Source of the DNA: Gammaproteobacteria bacterium
GTDB lineage: Bacteria; Pseudomonadota; Gammaproteobacteria; Granulosicoccales; Granulosicoccaceae
Direction of reading: 5' to 3'
DNA: 6,718 nucleotides
Assembly (NCBI GenBank): GCA_020444765.1
Contig: JAGRHW010000194.1
Span: 1-6,718, forward strand
The number at the start of each line of letters is the position of its first letter. Position 1 is the first letter of the stretch. Position numbers and translations under genes: made by a program. Shown here one piece after another: positions 1-6,128 of this stretch. The notes below the pieces were generated by a model, which worked only from the letters and a program-made list of their open reading frames with translations, was not told the DNA's origin and did not search any database.

Positions 1-2
1 GC

Positions 3-461
3 CTGGTCAACCCGGTGCCGGTCTCCGCCTGCAGGGCACTGGATGCGAAATTTATTATCGCCGTCAATCTCAACGGCCAACTGACCAGCAAACGCATAGA
101 CCGGCAGCGTGAATCGAGCAGAGCCAGACGTATCGCCCTTGAGGGACTCGCCAAGGACTGGTTACCGGATTCACTGAAAAAAAACGCCAACAACCTGATC
201 GAACGAACCCTGACTTCCGCCGACGACACCCCCAGTTACACCGACGTCATGATCGGCGCGGTCAATATCATGCAGGACCGTATCACCCGCAGCCGCATGG
301 CCGGCGACCCTCCTGACATCCTGCTCGCCCCGCGACTGGGCCATCTGGGTTTTATGGACTATGACCGCGCCAGCGAATCCATTCAGGAAGGCCGGGATTC
401 GGTAATCCGGATGTTGCCGGCGATCACGGATTTGTTTTCCCGCCTCGACGACCCCGTTTGA
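3..461 (+). CDS. Patatin-like phospholipase family protein, C-terminal part (5' end outside window)
   Basis: The frame is open from base 3 and the first visible residues, LVNPVPVSACRAL, match the stretch that in patatin-like (RssA-type) serine lipid hydrolases directly follows the catalytic Asp-Gly-Gly motif. A GTG at base 15 is therefore an internal valine, not the start. The next segment, AKFIIAVNLNG, is the usual beta strand after that motif. Further on come an NIMQDRITRSRM helix and a DILLAPRLGHLGFMDYDRA stretch, then a helix with IQEGRDSVIRMLP, all typical of the C-terminal third of bacterial patatin proteins. The nucleophilic Ser (GxSxG) and the dyad Asp lie upstream and cannot be checked. 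The family hydrolyses acyl ester bonds of lipids, and the substrate here is unknown. The gene ends in TGA at 459-461. No convincing terminator follows it. Confidence 0.85.
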   Translation: MVNPVPVSACRALDAKFIIAVNLNGQLTSKRIDRQRESSRARRIALEGLAKDWLPDSLKKNANNLIERTLTSADDTPSYTDVMIGAVNIMQDRITRSRMAGDPPDILLAPRLGHLGFMDYDRASESIQEGRDSVIRMLPAITDLFSRLDDPV

Positions 462-711
462 TCCTCATCAGTTTCAGCAGACTTTTTAGTCAAAAAATGA
501 CATCGCTCACAGCTCGGGGAAAACGGATATTTTCAGCCAGTTTCTATTTATTTTTTATAAACTTGAGATCACTCCAGTAGAAACGACATTAATTTGTCAC
601 TTCACCAAAATCCATTCATCTAATTGTTTTTCCTGAATTTTCCGGGAATTCTCGTGACAATTGAAGTCGCAGTTAGAGACGAATACCATGAGCCGTCAGT
701 AAACCGGCGCA

Positions 712-722
712 GCCTGTCAGGC
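712..722. repeat. Short perfect palindrome GCCTGTCAGGC
   Basis: Two five-base arms (GCCTG and CAGGC) flank a single central T at 717. The palindrome covers the candidate -35 hexamer of the secreted-protein gene, where a repressor site would be expected. It is short and could be chance, and no regulator can be named from it. Confidence 0.3.
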
Positions 723-741
723 ACAGCTTCGACATTAAAAT
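714..741 (+). promoter_or_regulatory. Candidate sigma-70-type promoter for the secreted-protein gene
   Basis: CTGTCA (714-719, 4 of 6 to the -35 consensus) and TAAAAT (736-741, 5 of 6 to the -10 consensus) are separated by 16 bases. Transcription would begin near 748, leaving a leader of about 19 bases before the ATG at 767. This is a consensus match only. A second pair further upstream (TTGTCA at 594-599, TCTAAT at 619-624) has better hexamers but a 19-base spacer and would give a leader of roughly 140 bases. Confidence 0.3.
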
Positions 742-766
742 AACTACAAACCTGGAATACCCGATA

Positions 767-1258
767 ATGCTCAAGAAAATCGCAAAAGTTTCCCTTTTAA
801 GCGCTTTTGGCGCAGGACTTTTTGGTGCCGAGGCGCATGCCAAAGACGGCTACTTCGTCCTTAACACCGTGGCGCTGCATTTCGACAATTTCAAGGATCG
901 TAACGCTGTTGTGCCGGGGGTCGGTTGGGAATACTCTCCGTCGAGAGGCGTAGGCTGGCATGTGGGCACGTTTTCCGACAGTTTCGGCACCCGCGCTACG
1001 TATACAGGCGTCAATTACGCTACACGAAAAACCCGCCTGCTGACCCGCGATGTGCGCGTGCTGCTGGGAGCAACCGTTTTGCACAAGCAATATCACGTGG
1101 ATACCGATCCGGAAACCAAGTTACTACCCCTGCCGGCGGTGGAAATCTCTGTTACCGATTCAACCGTACTCAACGTCAGCGGTTCACCGGAGATGGATTT
1201 CAACGGCTCGCACAACAATGCCGTGATGTTTTTTCAATTGAAGATGAACATCAACTGA
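767..1258 (+). CDS. Small secreted protein of unknown function, probable outer-membrane beta-barrel
   Basis: This 163-residue protein begins with a clear Sec signal peptide: basic MLKK, a hydrophobic stretch at about residues 8-20, and a likely signal peptidase I site after AEAHA (residue 25). The mature part of about 138 residues has no cysteine and no further membrane helix. It is built of alternating polar and hydrophobic stretches rich in Gly, aromatic residues and Thr. Examples are VPGVGWEYSP (49-58), GVGWHVGTFSDSF (61-73), TYTGVNY (78-84) and the last strand NAVMFFQLKMNIN (151-163). An N-terminal HF pair (38-39), the GxGxEY motif and the SF...YxGVNY motif recall small PagP-like eight-stranded barrels, but I cannot assign a family or an enzyme activity. 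The last residue is Asn, not the Phe usual in many outer-membrane barrels. The ribosome site is weak (GGA at 754-756, ten bases before ATG). The gene stands alone and ends at its own terminator. Confidence 0.7.
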   Translation: MLKKIAKVSLLSAFGAGLFGAEAHAKDGYFVLNTVALHFDNFKDRNAVVPGVGWEYSPSRGVGWHVGTFSDSFGTRATYTGVNYATRKTRLLTRDVRVLLGATVLHKQYHVDTDPETKLLPLPAVEISVTDSTVLNVSGSPEMDFNGSHNNAVMFFQLKMNIN

Positions 1259-1308
1259 TCAGCGTTTAGCGCGACTTGCTGACTGGCAGGTCAGAAACCC
1301 AGAATAAC

Positions 1309-1338
1309 AACGCCGTCATACATCGACGGCGTTTTTTT
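1309..1338 (+). terminator. Rho-independent terminator between convergent genes
   Basis: A perfect nine-base-pair stem (AACGCCGTC at 1309-1317 with GACGGCGTT at 1325-1333) closes a seven-base loop and runs straight into T's up to 1338. It lies about 50 bases after the stop of the secreted-protein gene and ten bases past the stop of the converging gpmI gene. On the minus strand the same hairpin is followed by GTTATTCT, a poorer U-tract, so it may also stop gpmI transcripts, but less efficiently. Confidence 0.88.
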
Positions 1339-1347
1339 GTCTGCCGG

Positions 1348-2904
1348 TTAGTTGGCCGACTCCAGCTCTTCCAGCAATAGCGATTGTCCGGTCATTTCAG
1401 GTGGCTGCTCCAGCCCCATCAGTTGCAGGACGGTCGGCGCGATGGCCGAGATACCGGCACCCGTGGACAGGCGCCATTGGGATTGATCGATAATCAGACA
1501 GGGCACCGGATAAACCGTATGCTGGGTATGCGCGGAACCGGTCAGCGGATCGACCATCAGATCGGCGTTGCCATGATCGGCGGTCAGCACCACGGAATAG
1601 CCATAATCCCTGGCCTCGCTGATGACCTTGCCGACTACCTCATCCAGTACACCGACCGCTTTGATCACCGCCTCTCTCACACCGGTATGTCCGACCATAT
1701 CGCCATTGGCGAAGTTACAGACGATAAAGCCATACTGCTCGCTGCGGATTGCCGCGGTAATGACATCGGCCAGCTCGTAGGCGCTCATTTCCGGTTGTAA
1801 ATCATAGGTCGCCACCTTGGGCGAGTTGACCATTTTACGGTCCTCGCCCTCGTAGGGCTCTTCGCGACCGCCGTTGAAAAAGAACGTGACGTGCGGATAT
1901 TTTTCGGTCTCGGCGCTGTGGAACTGCTTGATGCCGGCCCTGGAGATAATTTCACCCAGAGTAATCTTGGGCGCTTCCTTTTCAAAAGCGACCGGTAATT
2001 TATAGGTCGACTCGTATTCGGTCATGGTGACCATGGGAAAAGGCTGAAAACCGTCGCCCCGCTGAAAACCGGAAAAATTCTCCAGCGCCAGCGCTTCGGT
2101 CAGCTCACGCGGCCGGTCGTTACGGAAATTGAAGAACAAAAATGCATCGCCGGGCTGCGGCCTCTCGTAACCCGGCAAAATGACCGGCTTGATGAATTCA
2201 TCCGCCTCGCCCGCCGCCCAGGCCGACTCGATGGCATCGCGGGCACTGTCAGCCCGCCGGCCCTGACCGTTGACCATGCCTTCCCAGGCCAGCTGTACCC
2301 GGTCCCAGCGGGCATCCCGGTCCATCGCATAGTATCTGCCGGTGATCGTGACGATAGCTCCGCCGGCCTGATCCAGTGCCGGCTCGACGCTGTCGAGAAA
2401 CTTTGTCGCACAATTGGGTGCGGTATCGCGTCCGTCGGTAATCATATGCAGCACCGGTGTCACGCCGTTGTCCGCGGTCATTTTGATCAGGGCCAGCAAA
2501 TGATCGAGATGACTGTGGATACCGCCATCGGAGACCAGACCGAGCAGGTGCAGAGGTCTGTTCCTTTCTGCGCAGCCTTTCAACAGATCGAGGATCGCCG
2601 GATTTGCAAAAAAACTGCCGTCGCTGACCGCATCACTGATCTTGACCAGATCCTGTCGAACGATCTGTCCGCAGCCCAGCGTGATATGCCCAACCTCGGA
2701 ATTGCCCATCTGTCCATCGGGCAGACCAACCGGCTTGCCGGAGGCTTCCAGAACCGTCAGCGGATTGGCCGCATAAAGTTCGTCGAGTCTGGGCGTGTGA
2801 GCCAGTGCCACACCATTATGCTTGCGCGAAGGATTGACACCGATGCCATCCATGATAATCAGAATAGTCGGGCTGCGTGGGGCAAGTGCTTTGTTCGTAG
2901 TCAT
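1348..2904 (-). CDS. gpmI: 2,3-bisphosphoglycerate-independent phosphoglycerate mutase
   Basis: This cytoplasmic enzyme interconverts 3-phosphoglycerate and 2-phosphoglycerate in glycolysis and gluconeogenesis, using two metal ions (usually Mn) and a phosphoserine intermediate. At 518 residues it has the usual family length and is complete. The alkaline-phosphatase-fold metal site is present: MDG with Asp19, catalytic Ser69 in GQMGNSEVGH, NGDMVGHTG with Asp402 and His406, TADHGNAD with Asp443 and His444, and His459/His462 in AHTQHTVYPVP. The inserted phosphotransferase domain (about 80-310) shows SDGGIHSHLDH (125-135), DGRDTAP (157-163), GRYYAMDRDARWDR (189-202) and NFRNDRPREL (259-268). The ATG at 2904 gives the normal short N-terminus before the first strand; a weak GGA lies about eight bases ahead. 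It starts 41 bases after tatC with no hairpin between them, so read-through from the his-tat transcript is possible. Confidence 0.97.
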   Translation of the reverse strand: MTTNKALAPRSPTILIIMDGIGVNPSRKHNGVALAHTPRLDELYAANPLTVLEASGKPVGLPDGQMGNSEVGHITLGCGQIVRQDLVKISDAVSDGSFFANPAILDLLKGCAERNRPLHLLGLVSDGGIHSHLDHLLALIKMTADNGVTPVLHMITDGRDTAPNCATKFLDSVEPALDQAGGAIVTITGRYYAMDRDARWDRVQLAWEGMVNGQGRRADSARDAIESAWAAGEADEFIKPVILPGYERPQPGDAFLFFNFRNDRPRELTEALALENFSGFQRGDGFQPFPMVTMTEYESTYKLPVAFEKEAPKITLGEIISRAGIKQFHSAETEKYPHVTFFFNGGREEPYEGEDRKMVNSPKVATYDLQPEMSAYELADVITAAIRSEQYGFIVCNFANGDMVGHTGVREAVIKAVGVLDEVVGKVISEARDYGYSVVLTADHGNADLMVDPLTGSAHTQHTVYPVPCLIIDQSQWRLSTGAGISAIAPTVLQLMGLEQPPEMTGQSLLLEELESAN

Positions 2905-2945
2905 GGCAAATCCAGTCTTTGAATAAGTCCCTACGGTATCGGGTT

Positions 2946-3980
2946 TCAGGGTCCGTGCTCGGGCTCTTCGGAATCGGCATCGTCATCGTCATCGACTGCG
3001 ATGTCCTCATCGGTCTGGCCATCGATTTCTTCGGATTCTATACGATCGAGTTCCGCATCGAGTTCCTCTTCGGTTAGCGGCCGGTAATCCTCGTCCTCAA
3101 TAATCTCGTGCCGGCTGCTGGCGCTTGCCGCGCCGCCGGCCGCGGCCGCACCCACCACACTGGCAGCAGTCGCCGGGGTCGGGCCGGTTGGATCGACATC
3201 CTCGTCAATCATCTGCTCCCGGGCATCCCTGGCTTCGTCCTTACGGCGGATAAACGAACGCGAAAAGAAGATTCCCAGCTCGAAAAGCAACCACATCGGC
3301 AGCGCCAGCAATGTCTGGGAAATAATATCCGGCGGGGTCAGAAACATCCCGATCACAAACGCGGCAACGATAAAATACGGCCGTTTTTCGGCCAGCGCCG
3401 ACGGGGTTGTCACCCCGGTCATGACCAGCAGTATCGTCGCTATCGGCACTTCGAAAGCGATACCGAAAGCAAAGAAAATCGTGATGACGAAATCCAGATA
3501 GCGACCGATATCGGTGCTGACTTCCACGCCTTCCGGGGCGATGCTTGTAAAAAAGCCGAAGACCAGCGGAAACACCACAAAATAAGCGAAAGTGACGCCG
3601 ATATAGAACAGAATCGTGCTGGAAAACAACAGCGGGCGGACAAGTCGCTGCTCGTGTTTATACAAGCCTGGAGCAACGAAAGCCCAGGCCTGGTAGAGGA
3701 TGAACGGCACGGCGATAAAGACCGACAGCATCAGCACGAGCTTGAACGGAATCAGAAACGGCGACGCAACATCGATCGCGATCATATTGCTGCCTTCCGG
3801 CATATGCTTCAGAAGCGGATCGGCCAGCAGCGCGTAGATCTTGTCGGAAAACGGAAACAAGGCGATAAAACACACGCCGACGGCAAGCACCATGCGCAAC
3901 AGGCGATCCCGCAACTCGATCAGATGCGAAAGAAAACCCTGTTCCTGATTATTGTCGTTCGGATCAGCCGAGGCGCTCAT
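2946..3980 (-). CDS. tatC: Sec-independent protein translocase subunit TatC, with long acidic C-terminal tail
   Basis: TatC is the inner-membrane core of the twin-arginine translocase and, with TatB, recognises RR signal peptides. The first 245 residues or so match the family: [12 protein letters not shown] (18-29, with conserved Glu22), six predicted membrane segments (roughly 27-45, 74-97, 116-140, 160-187, 200-217, 219-240), the first periplasmic loop with [17 protein letters not shown] (102-118, conserved Glu110), and [14 protein letters not shown] (215-228) before the last helix. At 344 residues it is about 85-95 longer than typical TatC. The extra part, cytoplasmic by topology, has an Ala/Gly/Ser-rich linker (about 268-289). 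It ends in a strongly acidic stretch where 27 of the last 54 residues are Asp or Glu, including five Asp in a row. The ATG lies inside tatB (17-base overlap), suggesting translational coupling, and no strong ribosome site is seen. Confidence 0.97.
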   Translation of the reverse strand: MSASADPNDNNQEQGFLSHLIELRDRLLRMVLAVGVCFIALFPFSDKIYALLADPLLKHMPEGSNMIAIDVASPFLIPFKLVLMLSVFIAVPFILYQAWAFVAPGLYKHEQRLVRPLLFSSTILFYIGVTFAYFVVFPLVFGFFTSIAPEGVEVSTDIGRYLDFVITIFFAFGIAFEVPIATILLVMTGVTTPSALAEKRPYFIVAAFVIGMFLTPPDIISQTLLALPMWLLFELGIFFSRSFIRRKDEARDAREQMIDEDVDPTGPTPATAASVVGAAAAGGAASASSRHEIIEDEDYRPLTEEELDAELDRIESEEIDGQTDEDIAVDDDDDADSEEPEHGP

Positions 3981-4368
3981 TCGGGGTGTCGGACTCTTTG
4001 GGTTGCTCAGATTCAGGCGCGAGGATCGTGTTGTCGGATTTTTTGGAGTCCAGCGACGTTTTCACTTCATCGATACTTTCCCTGGCAAGGGAAGTCGCCT
4101 GGTTTGCATTTTCTTCAAAACCGCGCTTGGCTTCGTTAACCATCTCCTTGAGTTCACGGATCTGGTTTTCCTGGTCGCCAAGCAGCTTGCGCAGCTCGTC
4201 GCTTTTCAGTTCGGCATTGATGTCCGCCTTGACACCCGCGACAAACCGCTGCACCTTGGCCACCCATTTACCGACGGTCCGCGCAACCTCAGGCAGCTTT
4301 TCCGGCCCTATAACCAGCAAGGCAACCACGCCGATCAGCAGGATTTCCCAGAATCCGATATCAAACAC
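3964..4368 (-). CDS. tatB: Sec-independent protein translocase subunit TatB
   Basis: TatB pairs with TatC to form the receptor for twin-arginine signal peptides at the inner membrane. The N-terminus [10 protein letters not shown] with Glu8, the single membrane helix (about 5-20), the GPEKLP hinge (21-26) and the following amphipathic helix are diagnostic of TatB rather than TatA. A charged, probably helical region (about 45-110) and a polar tail rich in Ser, Glu and Pro follow. At 134 residues it is shorter than the E. coli protein (171), the loss being in the variable tail. The start is GTG at 4366-4368, chosen because it yields the invariant MFDIG beginning. The only purine-rich sequence ahead (AAGG) is about 16 bases away, so translation may depend on coupling to tatA, which ends 25 bases upstream. 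The 3' end overlaps tatC. Confidence 0.96.
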   Translation of the reverse strand: MFDIGFWEILLIGVVALLVIGPEKLPEVARTVGKWVAKVQRFVAGVKADINAELKSDELRKLLGDQENQIRELKEMVNEAKRGFEENANQATSLARESIDEVKTSLDSKKSDNTILAPESEQPKESDTPNERLG

Positions 4369-4393
4369 GATAGTTTACACAGCGCCTTGGGAT

Positions 4394-4618
4394 TCAGATT
4401 TTTTCTTTATCGGATTTTACCGGATCAGCTTCGGCAACGCGTTCAGCCTTGTCATCAAGACGGGCTGTTTCGCCGGCTTCATTTTCTTCCTTGACCGCGT
4501 TTTTGAAGCCCTTGACCGCGGAGCCGAGGTCCGAGCCGAGATTACGCAGACGTTTGGCGCCGAAGATCAGAACAACGATCACCAGGACGATTAATAATTG
4601 CGGGATGCTTGGCATCAT
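4394..4618 (-). CDS. tatA: Sec-independent protein translocase subunit TatA
   Basis: TatA oligomerises to form the transport path of the twin-arginine translocase. This 74-residue protein has the family layout: a short periplasmic N-terminus with Gln7, one membrane helix (about 6-19), the [14 protein letters not shown] hinge (19-32), an amphipathic helix with [10 protein letters not shown] (36-45), and a short, highly charged cytoplasmic tail. Two ATG codons stand in tandem (4616-4618 and 4613-4615). The first is taken because AAGAGG lies ten bases before it, but the second is also possible. That ribosome site lies within the 14 bases separating tatA from the hisE stop, so the tat genes appear to be transcribed from the his operon. 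No separate promoter is visible in the gap. Confidence 0.95.
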   Translation of the reverse strand: MMPSIPQLLIVLVIVVLIFGAKRLRNLGSDLGSAVKGFKNAVKEENEAGETARLDDKAERVAEADPVKSDKEKI

Positions 4619-4632
4619 AAGTCGTTAACCTC

Positions 4633-4959
4633 TTATTTCGATTCAGTTCGCGACGCTTTTTCAACCAGGCCCGAAAGCCCGAAACGTCGTGCTAATTCTT
4701 CCAGTACATCCTCCGGCCCCAACCCCTTGCTGGCAAGCAAAACCAGGGTATGGAACCACAGGTCGGCCGTTTCATAGACCAGATGCGCATTGTCGGCACC
4801 TTTGGCGGCAAGAATGGTTTCGACCGCTTCTTCGCCTATTTTTTTCAATATGGCGTCATCGCCGCCCGCATACAAGCCCGCTACGTAGGAACTGTCCGGA
4901 GCGGCCTGTTTTCGCTGTTCCAGCACCTCTGCCAGCTGCTGCAGAATCGCTTCGCTCAT
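4633..4959 (-). CDS. hisE: Phosphoribosyl-ATP pyrophosphatase (HisE)
   Basis: HisE hydrolyses phosphoribosyl-ATP to phosphoribosyl-AMP and pyrophosphate, the second step of histidine biosynthesis. The 108-residue all-helical protein shows the Mg-binding signature of the MazG-like pyrophosphatase fold: [15 protein letters not shown] (39-53, Glu43, Glu44, Glu47) and [10 protein letters not shown] (61-70, Glu63, Asp66). The start at 4957-4959 forms an ATGA overlap with the hisI stop and gives the usual family length. An in-frame ATG at 5014-5016 would add 19 residues overlapping hisI that do not resemble HisE. Here hisE is a free-standing gene, not the C-terminal half of a fused hisIE as in enteric bacteria. 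Confidence 0.96.
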   Translation of the reverse strand: MSEAILQQLAEVLEQRKQAAPDSSYVAGLYAGGDDAILKKIGEEAVETILAAKGADNAHLVYETADLWFHTLVLLASKGLGPEDVLEELARRFGLSGLVEKASRTESK

Positions 4960-5357
4960 GAGCCGCCACCGTACAACTGTTCGGGGTCGACCAGAACCGG
5001 CTGATCCGTCTGCCATTGCCCGTCTTTCAACAGCCTGAAAAAACAGGATTTTCTACCTGTATGACAGGCCACGCCGCCTTTTTGTTCAACTTCCGCAAGC
5101 AAAACGTCGTTGTCGCAATCCAGACGCAGTGCATGCAGTTTCTGTTCGTTGCCGGAACTTTCGCCCTTACGCCAGAGCTTTTGCCGGGAGCGTGAATAAT
5201 ACACGACATTGCCACTGGCAACTGTTAACTGCAACGCCTCGGCGTTCATCCAGGCTACCATCAGCACGGTTTTGTCCCGGTAATCCTGCGCGATGACCGG
5301 AATTAACCCCTGCTCGTTCCATTTTATCGAAGCCAGCCATTCCGGCGTCGCGGTCAT
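4956..5357 (-). CDS. hisI: Phosphoribosyl-AMP cyclohydrolase (HisI)
   Basis: HisI opens the adenine ring of phosphoribosyl-AMP to give ProFAR, the third step of histidine biosynthesis; it is a zinc enzyme acting in the cytoplasm. The 133-residue protein has the full signature: AWMNAEAL (35-42), [18 protein letters not shown] (53-70), LDCDNDVLL (79-87) with metal-binding Asp80, Asp82 and Asp84 and zinc ligand Cys81, and [14 protein letters not shown] (94-107) with zinc ligands Cys98 and Cys105. Its ATG overlaps the hisF stop in ATGA (5354-5357), and GAGGT lies six bases before it inside hisF. The length fits a stand-alone enzyme with no fused HisE domain. The next gene, hisE, overlaps it in the same way. 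Confidence 0.97.
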   Translation of the reverse strand: MTATPEWLASIKWNEQGLIPVIAQDYRDKTVLMVAWMNAEALQLTVASGNVVYYSRSRQKLWRKGESSGNEQKLHALRLDCDNDVLLAEVEQKGGVACHTGRKSCFFRLLKDGQWQTDQPVLVDPEQLYGGGS

Positions 5358-6127
5358 AAGCGCACCTCGATACCGCGCTCGCGCATCCGCTGCTTGGCCT
5401 GCTCGATGGTAAATTCGCCAAAATGGAAAATACTCGCCGCCAGCACCGCATCGGCGCCGCCTTCGAGCACACCCTCACAGAGATGATCGAGCGTACCGAC
5501 TCCGCCCGAGGCGATAACCGGAATACTGACCGCGTCGACAATGGCCCGGGTCAGTTGCAGGTCGAACCCGGATTTCGTGCCATCGCGGTTCATACTGGTG
5601 AGAAGTAATTCGCCGGCGCCAAGTTTGTCCATTTTAACGGCCCATTCCACCGCATCGAGGCCGGTCGGTTTACGACCGCCGTGGGTAAAGATTTCCCAGC
5701 GCGGGGTTTCGCCTTCCTGGTGAACCGATCTCGCATCGATCGCTACGACGATACATTGCGAACCGACCTTATCGGCGGCCTCGGCGACGAATTCGGGGTT
5801 GAAGACTGCGGCGGTGTTGATCCCGACCTTATCGGCACCCGCCATCAGCAAGCGCCGCACGTCCTCGACCTTGCGAATCCCGCCACCGACGGTAAGCGGT
5901 ATGAAAACCTCGGAGGCGACTTCCTCGACCACATGCACGATGGTGTCGCGATTATCGGAACTCGCGGTAATGTCGAGAAAGGTAATTTCATCCGCGCCCT
6001 GGCGGTCGTAATTACGTGCGACCTGGACCGGATCGCCGGCGTCACGGATATCGACGAACTGCACGCCTTTGACAACACGGCCGTTTTCGACATCCAGACA
6101 GGGAATGATGCGTTTCGCGAGTCCCAT
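5354..6127 (-). CDS. hisF: Imidazole glycerol phosphate synthase cyclase subunit (HisF)
   Basis: HisF uses ammonia delivered by the glutaminase HisH to convert PRFAR to imidazole glycerol phosphate and AICAR. The 257-residue (beta-alpha)8 barrel is complete. It carries the catalytic Asp12 in RIIPCLDV (6-13) and Asp131 in VVAIDARS (127-134). The phosphate-binding loops are LTVGGGIR (78-85) near [10 protein letters not shown] (98-107) in one half, and [12 protein letters not shown] (178-189) with IASGGVGT (205-212) and [10 protein letters not shown] (227-236) in the other. The ATG follows the hisA stop by one base, and GGAG sits six bases before it within the end of hisA. HisH is not in the window and would be expected upstream of hisA, as in related operons. 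Confidence 0.98.
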   Translation of the reverse strand: MGLAKRIIPCLDVENGRVVKGVQFVDIRDAGDPVQVARNYDRQGADEITFLDITASSDNRDTIVHVVEEVASEVFIPLTVGGGIRKVEDVRRLLMAGADKVGINTAAVFNPEFVAEAADKVGSQCIVVAIDARSVHQEGETPRWEIFTHGGRKPTGLDAVEWAVKMDKLGAGELLLTSMNRDGTKSGFDLQLTRAIVDAVSIPVIASGGVGTLDHLCEGVLEGGADAVLAASIFHFGEFTIEQAKQRMRERGIEVRL

Positions 6128-6128
6128 C

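Larger units (their letters stand above)
462..766. other. AT-rich intergenic region upstream of the secreted-protein gene
   Basis: These 305 bases contain no credible gene; the only ATG-led frame noted (688-702) is four codons long. The part from about 540 to 650 is clearly richer in A and T than the flanking coding DNA, with runs such as TTTATTTTTTATAAA. It holds a candidate promoter and a short palindrome close to the downstream gene, both listed separately. A four-base-pair inverted repeat at 480-491 is followed by A's rather than T's and is not a terminator for the patatin gene. I see no tRNA, known riboswitch or insertion-sequence ends. Confidence 0.6.

Noticed and set aside
480..497. 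Inverted repeat GACT-TTTT-AGTC after the patatin gene as a terminator
   Set aside because: Only four base pairs and followed by A's instead of T's on the coding strand; not stable enough to terminate.
594..624. TTGTCA ... TCTAAT as the main promoter of the secreted-protein gene
   Set aside because: Each hexamer has a single mismatch, but the 19-base spacer is unfavourable and the leader would be about 140 bases; kept only as an alternative.
688..702. Four-codon open frame in the spacer, as a leader peptide
   Set aside because: Too short, no ribosome site ahead, and no attenuator-like hairpins after it.
462..766. AT-rich spacer as a mobile-element remnant or small RNA gene
   Set aside because: No terminal inverted repeats, no target duplication, no transposase fragments, and no hairpin with a U-tract before the ATG.
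925..1269. Alternative plus-strand frame overlapping the secreted-protein gene
   Set aside because: The 767-1258 frame has a proper signal peptide and beta-strand pattern; this one is Arg-rich with no structure and no start signal.
2446..2922. Plus-strand open frame of 158 codons opposite gpmI
   Set aside because: Shadow of the gpmI frame, with no family features.
3108..4139. Long open frame (343 codons) on the plus strand opposite tatC and tatB
   Set aside because: It lies wholly antisense to well-supported tatC/tatB. Its composition (Gln, Arg, His, Asp-rich) is what a shadow frame of membrane-protein codons gives, and it has no recognisable domain.
4960..5016. Upstream start that would extend HisE by 19 residues
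   Set aside because: The extra residues overlap the hisI coding end and do not resemble HisE; the ATGA-overlap start at 4959 gives the normal length.
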